The notes beneath the pieces are model-generated. The model was given only the letters and a program-made list of their open reading frames with translations. It did no database searches and was not told where the DNA came from. A stretch of DNA of 40,983 nucleotides from an uncultured Eubacteriales bacterium (lineage in GTDB: Bacteria > Bacillota > Clostridia > Monoglobales > Monoglobaceae), in the NCBI GenBank assembly GCA_948468535.1, contig CAOKIL010000006.1, forward strand, positions 1-40,983, in the 5' to 3' direction. The position numbers and the translations under genes were made by a program. The first letter of the stretch is position 1, and every line of letters begins with the position of its first letter. Shown piece after piece: positions 9,503 to 19,500 of the stretch.

Positions 9503-12500
9503 ATGTTAAAAAGACGTTGGTTAAGTTTGATTCTTGCAATTGCAATGGTTTTGACGGTATTTACCGGAACTATGATTGTATCGGCAGAGCAAACGGAGGG
9601 AACAGAAATGGTTATTGATTCACAGTCCGGAGATGTAGTTGCAGCAGCAGACGCAGTTAATGTTGACTTTACAAAGATGTCGGTTGTGCCTGTATACAGT
9701 GCGTCAAACGGTCAGGGCTTTGTTTCGGTTTCAGGTGCTATTATGCCCACGGTTGATGGCAAGGACTACAGACGTGAGGTTGCTCCGACAGATAAGATAA
9801 CTGTTTCAGCAGAAGGTGCAAAGGTTACAGAAAGTAATGGTTCATATCTGCACAAGAAGAACAACAGCAATGATGGTGATGACTTTAACCATGGCGGTCT
9901 TATTTACAGAGTAGATACAGGCGCTGCCGGTGCATATCATCTTGAGGTTGAAATCACAGGTACATCAGCAGATACAAGAGTTGCACCCACAGGCATGGAT
10001 GCGGGCGGTCTTACTAAGACATCTAACTGGGATAACTGTAACCATGTTCTGAGAACTGTAAGCGCAGTTTGGGAAGACAGCAAGTGGTCATATGATTTTG
10101 CTACGGGTGAGAATTTTATTGAAATCGAAATCGAGCCTTCAACACTGCCGACAGCTGATAAGCCGCAGACGGTTGGCGTAAAGTCAATCAAGATTACACC
10201 GCTTGATGTTAATGCTGCCGGTGCCAAGCCGACCATTCATATCTTGGGTGACTCAACACAAAAGACATATTCATTTAATGAAACAATCAGCGCATGGGGA
10301 CAGACACTGAAGAACTACTTTGATTTAAACAAAGTAAACGTAGTTAACTACTCAATGGGCGGACGTGCAATGAAGAGTAATTATTGCGAAGGAAGAGCCA
10401 ATGAAGCGTTAATACGCGGCAAGCAGGGTGACTTCGTATTTATTCACTCAGCGCATAACGATGAGACTGTCAGCACCAACAGATTTTCAAGAGGCGCAGG
10501 CAGTAAGAGTAATGATTTAACCGTAAACAATGCAAACTACAATAAGTGGCTTGATATGTATGTTTCGGCAATCAAGGCAAGGGGTATGACTCCTGTACTT
10601 GTTACGGCGATGCCCAGAGTAAACGGCAGCACAGGCGCGCCTAATTCGGGCTTCAATCCTGATTCACCGGCAAACATGAAAGCTAAAGCAAAAGCTGATT
10701 CAGATGTTGCGGTAGCTGACTTGTATGAAGGCGCAAAGGCATATATAAAGAAGCTTGACGGTAAGGAAGTTGCGTATATTTATAATAACACAGAGGCGGG
10801 AGAAACTCCGGCTGCCAACGCTGCAAACGGCGCAAACGGTGACGGAACTCACTACAGAGAAGCCGCTTCAAAGCAGTGGTGCAGAATTATACTTCAGAGT
10901 ATATACGACCAGTCAGTTGCTTCAACTGATACATATACAGACAAAGCTATCTGTCAGGAGCTTGTAAGCTTAATGCCGAGCAGTGTCGTAAATGCAGCAA
11001 GCACAGGCAACTGGTCAGCAGTATTCCCGGAAATGGCAAGCGACGTAAGTGCGGTTGATGTAGTTCCGGGAGCAACAAAGCAGACAGTTAATAATTTCTA
11101 TTACAGAAATAACATAGAAAAGGCGCTGCAGCTTGGTTTGCTTCACAAGGACAGCAATAATTTGTTCAAGCCTACACAGACAATCACGGTAGGCGAATAT
11201 GCAAGAGGAATCGAGAAGGCTTTTGGTCTTGCTGAAAATTCTCTTACAAATTATACAAAAACATATGATGAGCTGAAGGCATCTAATATTACAAACGTTT
11301 TGGCGGCTGCGGGTGAAGAAGAGGCGGTAGTAGAAGCTGCTTCAGAGGATGTACCTGTTATTGCAGAAGCTGACGGCTATACTGTAACAGTTAATCAAGC
11401 TGAAGGCGGTACCGTTACTGTTTACAACAACAGCGCGTTTAAAACAGCAACAGCTGATATTCCGGCGGGCGTAACCGCAAAGAAGGTAGTATCGGATAAT
11501 GCTTACTTTACACTTACAGCGCCTGAGACTATAACAGCGGGATCTGATAAAAGCGGTGCTTTGGCGGATGGCATAAGTGCAAACTATGTTGAATTCAGAA
11601 ATGACAGCGAAGGTAAGGATTTTGCATATACAGCAAAGGCTGACGGAGTTCTTACAGTATATGCGCGTACCGGCAACAACAAGGCAATCGAATTGAAGGG
11701 CGCGGATAACACACTGTCGGCATCTATTAACCCGGAAGGCTCGGGTAATGTATACGGATTTGTTACATTTAATGTAAAGAGCGGTGAAACATATCAGCTG
11801 TATACTCGTGGAGGAACAGGCAGATTATTCGGTGTTAAGTACGAGTCAACCGACTATCCGCAGAGTACAGAGTCACTAGCTGTAAACAGCGGCGACGAAA
11901 TCAGAGTTGTTGCAATTCCTACCGAAAATCACGTAAATGGCTCAATCCTTGTAAACGGCGAGGAAAAGGCAACGGCTAAGGAATATACATTTAAGGCTAC
12001 GGGCAATACAATTGTTTCGGCTACATTCGTGGCAGAACCCGCACTTGTAGACGGAGCTATTGCCACAGATGCAGCACTCACAAGAGAGGCAATGGGCGCA
12101 ATACTCTATGACGCATATCAGGAGTTCCAAAAGAGCGGAAGCGATGATGCCAAGAAGAATATGCAGACCTATATGGGCAATAACGGCGGAGTTCCGTCAC
12201 CTGACGACCCGAACTATGACCCGAACATTCAGTATGAAGGTACACCGTATATTCCGCTTACAGGCTGGGGCGCATTAACAGATACAAGCGCTCTTAGCGA
12301 CTCTTTATATGCAAAGGTTAAGGCGGCATATAATTTAGGTCTTATCAGAACTGAAAAAGGAATTGCAAGGGCTTCAATTTCAAATGGTACAGAACTTGAA
12401 CCGAAAGCGGAGGTAACTCGTGCGAAGGCTGCTAAATCTTTGGTATTTGCGTTTATATTAACACAGCTGCCGAGTGAAGAGAGCCAGATGATTCCGAATA

Positions 12501-15500
12501 ATGAGAATCTTGCAGCTCAGACAGTAGCAGAAATCACTGCACCTAATCCGGCTGCTCCGTCTGTACCGCTGACAAAAGATGCAAAATACGATTATGAGAT
12601 AACAAAGGCAGAGTTTGACACAAATGGCAATCTTTCCGTTGAGTTAAGCTACAGCGGTACAGAAGCAAACCCGACAGCTAAATTGCTTGTTGCGGCATAT
12701 GATAAGAACGACAGTAAGGTTATGACAAGTTCAGCCGTTTTTGATGTTGAAGGTACAACGGTAAAAGATTTGTTCTTTGTAAATCCCGGCAGCGGTGAAA
12801 CGGTTAAACTTTATGTATGGGACGGAACAGACAGCTTAAAGCCGCTCAGCGAGGTAGCAACGGCTTTCGGTTCGGCAGAGTCCGACTCGACGCCGCTGCC
12901 GACTGATTCATGTACTACGCCGGGACCTGTGCAGACATTGGTTCCGACTCAAACACCAAAGCCTGACGTCAATAAGGTAACGGTAGTAACTGCAGCAGGT
13001 GAAACCTTTGAATTTGACACAATCAGAGAAGCAGTTGCAAAGGCTAAGGATCTTAACCCTCAGACAGAGGCGGACAGAGTTACAATCAACGTTAATCCGG
13101 GCAACTATGAGGAGCAGGTCAGAATTGACGGTATGAAGTACTTAACCATTCAGCAGACGCCGAACACAAGCGGAAGGGTAAATTTAAGCTGGTATTTCTG
13201 TACGGGCTATTGCACGTCAAACACTGACCTTACCGGTCTTTATGACCCGACAATCGACTGGTCACGCGAAGAGACATGGAACGGATATAAAGAGGGTGAC
13301 GAAAAGTTCACAAAATATAAAATAGGACAAAAACTTGACGGTATTTCCACGATTTCGTATTATGACATAAATGGCGTGGCACATAAGGATGTGGCTGTAA
13401 ATTCACAGCTCAAAAATCTCGGCGGTCTCGGATGGTCATATGATAAGATGGCGGCTCTGATAGTGACGCAGTCTTCAAGTGATATAACAATAAAAGACTT
13501 TAATATAGTAAATAGTGTACCGGTTATGAAAATAGAGGCGGAATTAGACGGTCACTTAACTCCGGAGGAAGGCTCAACTTTGCTTGACCACAGTGCGCTT
13601 TCGATATGCTCTGAGGATACACCGATGGTTAAGCCGAGTGATGACATATACGATAGTAACGGCGCTGTAAATAAAGATAAATACAAAAAGGTAGTTGCGG
13701 CAGGTCGTACCTTTAATGCAGGTGAGAGCGCATGGCTGTTAAAATCATCAATATTTAACGAGCGCGGACACGCAATCGCTACATTAGGTGACAGAGTAAT
13801 ATTTGAAAACGTCCGTGCGAGAGGTAACCAGGACTCAATATGGGCATCGGACGGCAGGGTTTACTTTAAAAATTGTACTCTTATAGGCGGAACTGATTAT
13901 ATTTACGGCAGTGCGGCGGCTGTGTTTGACAGCTGTAAGCTCGGATTTGCGGGATTCACCGATTATTCATATGGCAACCCACTCGGAACTCCGAACACTC
14001 CGGTTGCGAGAAAGTACGGCTATCTGTTCTGGAACTGCACAGTATATAACGAGTGTGACAACGGCGGCGTATCAAACTTCGGCGGACCGTGGGGAGATGC
14101 AGGTCAGTCAACTTTCTATAATACATTGATTGACGATAATGGCACAGTGGGTAATTCAGGTGTAAAGATTGATCCCAAAGGCTGGGGCAGATTCGGTGCA
14201 GAAAACGGTCTGAGCCGTATGTACGAATACGGAACAAAAAATACAAGCGGCAAGGCGGTTGACTTTTCACAGCGTGTCGTAAACAAGTCTGTAGAAGAAG
14301 GCGGACCGGGAATGGGTACCGTGCTTGATCAGTGGCAGATACTTGAGTTTAATCCGAGAAACTATTTCTCAAAGGACAGCAACGACAGTAAATGGGCTGA
14401 GAATTGGGATCCGATGAACTTTGGCGAGAGTATGGCAAAGGTTGACGCTGCAATAGCAGGTGTAACAGTTAATATTCCGTCTAATGAAGAAACAACGATT
14501 GCACTTCCTATAGCTCCTAACGGTGTGACGTTTAAGTGGGAATCTGCTTCAACAAACGCTATTGTATCAGCAGACGGAAAGAATATTACTGTTGTCCGTC
14601 CTGCGGCAGGTGGAGAAAACGTTGAGACAACAGTTACGCTCTATGCTATGGATAACGAGAATAAGTTTGGTGATAAGAAGGAAATTCCTGTTATAATCAC
14701 ACCGACTACAAATACAACTGATGTGTTTAATATCCCGGTAAGTATTGAGCAGTCGGCAAACGCTCAAAATACTTATATCGTTACAATATCCAAAGACGGC
14801 GCATTGATAAAGCAGCAGGAAATTGAAGTTGTGGGTGCAGATAACACGGTATCAGCAGTTATTGAGAATATCCCTGCAAGCGCAGCAGGTATTGATTATG
14901 ATGTAAAAATCGTATCAAAGAGCGATGAATTTACCGTAACTGCTCCTGAGGAAGGAATAACTGCTGTAAAGGGTATTACAGGCAGAGATGTGGAACTTAA
15001 AATAACATCACAGAAGATAGTAGACAAATATGTTAATCTTAACATAAGCACAAAAGCGTCAGACGGAAACAAGACTTATGATCTTATAGCTCTTGCAAAG
15101 GAAAACGGCGCGACTGAAGATATTATGACATCAGAGATAATCAGCGTTGAGTTTGACGTTGATTTAAAGGCAAAACCAAGCAAGACAAGTTATATTGATA
15201 TTTCATCTGGAGCTCCTAGTAATGCAAATTCTGCTACAGCACAGAGATTTACTATGTTTAAGATTAACGATTCGTGGACACAGATTGATACGGTCGATAA
15301 TACTCAGGGATTCAGCGGTTCATCAAACAGTGGTCACCAGTGCCTGAATATAACAGGTAAGTTTGATTACAGCAAGACAAACACTGTCAAGGCTACGATA
15401 AATTATAAGGACAAGATCGTAACGATTGACGGAAACAGTGTAGGAAGCGGTAAGACTGCTACCCCGTATACATTTGAATCGTTCCCCAATAATGCCGAAA

Positions 15501-15613
15501 AAGGCAAGTTTAATATGGGGGTATTTGTTGGCAGCACTGCTGATAATTATACAATTTCAAATGTAATTCTCACCTATAAGCATATTGTAACTGACGATGA
15601 CCTGGAGGAGTAA
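9503..15613 (+). CDS. Secreted multidomain pectin esterase: CE12-like acetylesterase plus CE8-like methylesterase
   Basis: A 2036-residue exported protein with a signal peptide (residues 1-28). Residues about 245-470 form a GDSL/SGNH hydrolase like rhamnogalacturonan acetylesterases: GDST at 249-252 (Ser251), GGR at 286-288, HND at 318-320 and DGTH at 447-450. Residues about 530-580 and 910-990 resemble S-layer homology units. A beta-rich domain lies between them. A domain ending in VKLYVWDGTDSLKPLSE and a Pro/Thr-rich linker (about 1128-1157) lead to a pectinesterase domain (about 1159-1640) with QD at 1443-1444 and GTDYIYG with Asp1465. The usual GRPW arginine is replaced: GGPWG at 1527-1531. 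An atrophied Ig-like domain follows. Together these would remove acetyl and methyl groups from pectin outside the cell. The frame ends early: a 1-base shift at 15601-15613 splits off the C-terminal tail. Confidence 0.85.
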   Translation: MLKRRWLSLILAIAMVLTVFTGTMIVSAEQTEGTEMVIDSQSGDVVAAADAVNVDFTKMSVVPVYSASNGQGFVSVSGAIMPTVDGKDYRREVAPTDKITVSAEGAKVTESNGSYLHKKNNSNDGDDFNHGGLIYRVDTGAAGAYHLEVEITGTSADTRVAPTGMDAGGLTKTSNWDNCNHVLRTVSAVWEDSKWSYDFATGENFIEIEIEPSTLPTADKPQTVGVKSIKITPLDVNAAGAKPTIHILGDSTQKTYSFNETISAWGQTLKNYFDLNKVNVVNYSMGGRAMKSNYCEGRANEALIRGKQGDFVFIHSAHNDETVSTNRFSRGAGSKSNDLTVNNANYNKWLDMYVSAIKARGMTPVLVTAMPRVNGSTGAPNSGFNPDSPANMKAKAKADSDVAVADLYEGAKAYIKKLDGKEVAYIYNNTEAGETPAANAANGANGDGTHYREAASKQWCRIILQSIYDQSVASTDTYTDKAICQELVSLMPSSVVNAASTGNWSAVFPEMASDVSAVDVVPGATKQTVNNFYYRNNIEKALQLGLLHKDSNNLFKPTQTITVGEYARGIEKAFGLAENSLTNYTKTYDELKASNITNVLAAAGEEEAVVEAASEDVPVIAEADGYTVTVNQAEGGTVTVYNNSAFKTATADIPAGVTAKKVVSDNAYFTLTAPETITAGSDKSGALADGISANYVEFRNDSEGKDFAYTAKADGVLTVYARTGNNKAIELKGADNTLSASINPEGSGNVYGFVTFNVKSGETYQLYTRGGTGRLFGVKYESTDYPQSTESLAVNSGDEIRVVAIPTENHVNGSILVNGEEKATAKEYTFKATGNTIVSATFVAEPALVDGAIATDAALTREAMGAILYDAYQEFQKSGSDDAKKNMQTYMGNNGGVPSPDDPNYDPNIQYEGTPYIPLTGWGALTDTSALSDSLYAKVKAAYNLGLIRTEKGIARASISNGTELEPKAEVTRAKAAKSLVFAFILTQLPSEESQMIPNNENLAAQTVAEITAPNPAAPSVPLTKDAKYDYEITKAEFDTNGNLSVELSYSGTEANPTAKLLVAAYDKNDSKVMTSSAVFDVEGTTVKDLFFVNPGSGETVKLYVWDGTDSLKPLSEVATAFGSAESDSTPLPTDSCTTPGPVQTLVPTQTPKPDVNKVTVVTAAGETFEFDTIREAVAKAKDLNPQTEADRVTINVNPGNYEEQVRIDGMKYLTIQQTPNTSGRVNLSWYFCTGYCTSNTDLTGLYDPTIDWSREETWNGYKEGDEKFTKYKIGQKLDGISTISYYDINGVAHKDVAVNSQLKNLGGLGWSYDKMAALIVTQSSSDITIKDFNIVNSVPVMKIEAELDGHLTPEEGSTLLDHSALSICSEDTPMVKPSDDIYDSNGAVNKDKYKKVVAAGRTFNAGESAWLLKSSIFNERGHAIATLGDRVIFENVRARGNQDSIWASDGRVYFKNCTLIGGTDYIYGSAAAVFDSCKLGFAGFTDYSYGNPLGTPNTPVARKYGYLFWNCTVYNECDNGGVSNFGGPWGDAGQSTFYNTLIDDNGTVGNSGVKIDPKGWGRFGAENGLSRMYEYGTKNTSGKAVDFSQRVVNKSVEEGGPGMGTVLDQWQILEFNPRNYFSKDSNDSKWAENWDPMNFGESMAKVDAAIAGVTVNIPSNEETTIALPIAPNGVTFKWESASTNAIVSADGKNITVVRPAAGGENVETTVTLYAMDNENKFGDKKEIPVIITPTTNTTDVFNIPVSIEQSANAQNTYIVTISKDGALIKQQEIEVVGADNTVSAVIENIPASAAGIDYDVKIVSKSDEFTVTAPEEGITAVKGITGRDVELKITSQKIVDKYVNLNISTKASDGNKTYDLIALAKENGATEDIMTSEIISVEFDVDLKAKPSKTSYIDISSGAPSNANSATAQRFTMFKINDSWTQIDTVDNTQGFSGSSNSGHQCLNITGKFDYSKTNTVKATINYKDKIVTIDGNSVGSGKTATPYTFESFPNNAEKGKFNMGVFVGSTADNYTISNVILTYKHIVTDDDLEE

Positions 15614-16101
15614 TTCCTGAGGGAACAGGAACATATAATTTCGCCGATGTTGACGGCGTAAATCAGTGTAATGGCGAAGAGTTTGTTTTTGTTGATGGTG
15701 CTGACGAGAAAGTTGCGGCATTATTTGCAGATTCGTCTGACAAAACAAAAATGAACGTATCATATACTGCTCATTATAAGAACTATCTTGCAGGTACAGG
15801 CAACGGCACACATCCTACAATTAAGATTGAAGCGCCGGAAGGCAAGTACAGAATATACTATGTCGGATATAATCATGGCAGCAACATCACTGCAACGGTA
15901 AACGGCAAGAATTTTACAGCAGAACCGGGTGTAAACTTTGCGGCAAAGTCATCAGATGCAAGCTATGTGCTTAAATGTTATGCAATTGATATTGAAATGA
16001 GTATTGATAACAGCCTTATCACATTTGACTCATCAGAACAGTGGCTGCCTGATACATATACGGTTGCTGTAATAGGCAGCAGTGAGTTATCATCAAATTA
16101 A
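15601..16101 (+). pseudogene. Frameshifted C-terminal tail of the pectin esterase protein
   Basis: The next frame is open from 15601 to 16101 and continues the upstream protein without its own ribosome-binding site or start. The upstream frame reads CTG GAG GAG TAA. One extra G would give L-E-E-V-I-P-E-G-T-G-T-Y-N-F and join the frames seamlessly, so a single-base loss (mutation or sequencing error) is the simplest explanation. The tail of about 165 residues is beta-rich with YNFADVDG, KYRIYYVGYNHGSN and ITATVNGKNFTAEPG, like a carbohydrate-binding or galactose-binding-like fold. The intact protein would have about 2200 residues. The first ATG in this frame is at 15751. Confidence 0.7.
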
Positions 16102-16225
16102 CGATAATAATTCAGAGTTTTGAAATTGGCATAAGATTATAAATAAAGTCGATAAATTGCGCATAACTGCGCGGTAAATGTTTAGCTTAATAATTTTAAA
16201 AATTATTAATAAATTTCTTCCCAAT

Positions 16226-16259
16226 TGCCCTGAAGGTAGCAAACGCACCCTTCAGGGCA
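16226..16259 (+). other. Hairpin of unknown role after the pectin esterase gene
   Basis: Inverted arms TGCCCTGAAGG and CCTTCAGGGCA around a 12-base loop. It is followed by CATTAATATTT rather than a T run, so it is a weak terminator at best; an mRNA 3'-end stabiliser is possible. Confidence 0.45.
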
Positions 16260-16356
16260 CATTAATATTTATAAATAATTTCAACTTTTCTGATACAAAT
16301 TCGTCTATAACAGCGGACATAAAAGTTCTGCAAATATAGCGAAAATATGTTTTAAG

Positions 16357-16385
16357 ACGACTCTGTTCGCGCAGAGTCGTTTTTG
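16357..16385 (+). terminator. Intrinsic terminator
   Basis: A 9-bp stem ACGACTCTG (16357-16365) with CAGAGTCGT (16372-16380) and a 6-base loop, followed by a short T run and then GATTTT. It should end transcription from the pectin esterase gene. Confidence 0.75.
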
Positions 16386-16452
16386 ATTTTCGTGATTTGT
16401 GCATTATAGGGTTCTAAAACGACCTGTTAGGAAGTTTCGCATTTTTTAGATT

Positions 16453-16467
16453 TTTTTATGTTATAAT
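16453..16467 (+). promoter_or_regulatory. Extended -10 promoter element for the Kelch-RCC1 gene
   Basis: TTTTTATGTTATAAT, identical to 9135-9149, lies 131 bases before the start codon. It contains TGnTATAAT; no convincing -35 is present. It lies after the terminator and is the only good candidate in this gap. Confidence 0.5.
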
Positions 16468-16598
16468 AAAATTGTAAATTTTTGGAGAATATTACTTACA
16501 AAATTATTTCAAATTGGAGGGATTTTAATATTTAGCTAAAGAAAATTTAGTAATATAAATCAAAAGATTTAAAATTTTAGAATCAGAGGTGATAATTT

Positions 16599-19500
16599 AT
16601 GTGCCAAAAGAAAATTTTTTGCTTAATACTTGCATGTTTAATGCTTATAGGTATGTTTGATTTTGGAATTGTATTCGCAGAAGATCAAACAGATTATATG
16701 GCAGATAGCAGTGATGGGCATTTAATACAAGAGGTAGTGTCTGAACAAATAAATGAAGGCAATCAAACAAATGAATTGGTAGAGGGAACGGAAACAAATG
16801 TTCCGGGGGAGCAGAATTCTTCTATTGATGATAGTTCAATGAATAATGAGGATATCAGCATTGCTGAAGGGACGCGGCCTGTTGAGATTACAGTCATAGA
16901 CAATTACGGACAGGCGATTAGCGGAGCGGAGCTGTGTATAGGTGCAAGTTATGCTATGTCAGATGATAACGGTGTTGCATATTTTGATGAAGTGGAAATT
17001 GGTAAATATTTGATTAAAGCTGTTGCTTACGGTTATAACAATAAGGCAACTGCGATTGTTGTTCCTGAAAGTTCAAATGATGTATATAACTTTTATGTGG
17101 TGCTGCAGCCGAATGAAAGTGAAATTGAAACATATATGAGCGTTCACCCCGATGATGTTGAACTAAGTGAAAAAGCACAGTATTATCTTGACTTGTTTAA
17201 TAATACAGAAAGCGGATTTTCAACAACCATGTCGCCAAGCATATCAGAAAGTTGTGAAGCAGGAACGGTTATTACGGAATGTATGGGCTCAATTTATTAT
17301 TTTGCAGAAAACGGAACATATAAGTATAATCCTGGCAGTTCTGTATGGGATGAAACGGTTTATGAAGCAATGCCCGATTGGCGAACATATGCAGGGGCAG
17401 TTGGCGTTGGCTCAAAGATATATGTGATGGGTGGAATACAAAATGATGTGTATTCTGACCTTGTAGATATATTTGATACGGCAACCGGAACGTGGTCAGA
17501 CGGCAGGAATATGCCCACAGTAGGAGCATACTTCAATGCTCATTACATAAACGGACGCATATTTGTCGGCGGTGGAACAACGCAGGGAGACCCGCGGGAT
17601 CAATATCCGTCATCAGGCGGAGTTGCAGACTCAGGCTATGTATTCGCTGAGTATAATCTTGATATGAACAGTTGGATAAATAGAATTAACAGCGGTACTC
17701 CAAATTTGTGTGGAGCGACATCAGCGGCATGCGGAAATAAAATTTATTTTACAGGATTCTTGTCGCCGCATAGCGAGCATACAAATCTCGTTAGAACATA
17801 TAATGTGCAATCGTATGATTGGGAGTATACTCAAGGACGCCCGTTTGCCGATTCCGATGGCAGAGGAATATTTGGCGGTATATTTGTTAATTTAAATGAT
17901 TGTCTTTACTACCAAGGCGGTTCATCATATGCGGATGATGAAAACTATGATACAGCTTTGGAAGATAATCCGTATTTATTCATTCCGGGTACAGATGAAT
18001 GGATATATATAAATCAAAGTGATATCTATGAAGATTTTAAAATGCGTATAGGTTCCTATCAGCCGGTTGCTGTTCATGAAAATACAATATACAGTGCGGA
18101 GAGTTCCTATGACGATAATGGTGATGAAAACGCATACTTAATTGGATTTGATATATTCAAGAGCAGTATATTGAAGTATGCCGAAAACACTGTTGCGGTA
18201 GGTCAGAACCACGTTGTGTATATAGATGACGGCATAGTAAAAGTCCGCGGTGACAATACATATGGTCAGCTTGGTACAGGTGATAATACTTCGCGCAATG
18301 AATTTGTAAGCATCACCAGACCATGGGGAGACAAGAAAATTGTTAAGGTCGCCGCGCGTGGCTACACAACGTATGCAATGAGTGAAGATAATATTTTATA
18401 CGCCTGGGGTGACAACAGTAGGGGTCAGATAGGTGACCGTACAACTGTCAGCAAAAACATTCCGGTTGAGGTTATGCAAAATGTCACGGATATTTCGGCA
18501 GGCATGGAGCATGCTATGGCAATATCAGGCGGTTTGGCATACGTTTGGGGAAGTAACGAATATCGACAGGTTGACGATGAGTCATCGCTGCCGATAAAGT
18601 CAACGCCATATTATTTAGAGAAGTCAGATGTAATCTCTGCAGGAGATTATCATACGCTTTCCAACATGTCTGCAAGCAAAGGTTTTTATGCTTTCGGTAA
18701 AAATGACAGAGGTCAGCTTGGAATAAGTACAGCAAGGAACTTTATTATGGATTCAAGTATTACGCCTGTAAATATGTTGGCGGGCGGCACAAATCATTCC
18801 GCAATAATGCTTGGTAATTTGTTATATGTATTTGGCGATAATACTTACGGTCAGCTTGGTCAAACACTGCCTGATAATGCAACATATGCTGATTATATGA
18901 TAAACACAGGCAGAACGGCAGAAAAGGTGTTTGCAGGCGCAAACCGTACTGAGTATATCTCAGGAGGCAATGTATACCGCGCAGGACAAGGGTATGCCAA
19001 AAACTATACAGCATTTGAGAAGATAGAAAATACAGACAGTATCTCTGAACTGAGCATAGGCGATGATTATACGCTTGGCGTAGACGGATACGGAGATATA
19101 TGGCGCTGGGGCGTGATGACGGACGACAGTAATTTTGACAGTCAAAAGAGCAGCTTCAGCACGCCGATAAAATCATGCTATGAGGATGGTTTTGTTGATA
19201 TAGATTCGCGCCGTACACAGACGATAGGTATAACCGATTCAAATAAGTTGGTTGCGTGGGGAAAAGGTTATTACGGTGACGGAACGGATAAAGAAACAAT
19301 ACATTATTATCCCAAAGAAATAGAACTGAACTATGGAGCTGTGCCAAAGTCTGTAGTTCGCGGAAAGAATTTAAATCTTGTTATAGACCAAAACGGTGAT
19401 GTTTGGGGATTTGGCAGCAACACAAATAATCCTATGGGTAATTTGGGAGGCAAAGTGAAAACGCCCACTTGTCTTAGCGGAATAGATGACGTCAAGTCAG

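Larger units (their letters stand above)
16102..16598. other. 497-base intergenic region between the two giant exoprotein genes
   Basis: It holds a perfect 11-bp hairpin (16226-16236 with 16249-16259, TGCCCTGAAGG) without a clear U tract, a true intrinsic terminator at 16357-16385, and an extended -10 promoter element at 16453-16467. No open frame of note is present. Confidence 0.6.

Noticed and set aside
15595-15620. Programmed -1 ribosomal frameshift at the end of the pectin esterase frame
   Set aside because: There is no slippery heptamer or following pseudoknot; a single missing G explains the break better.
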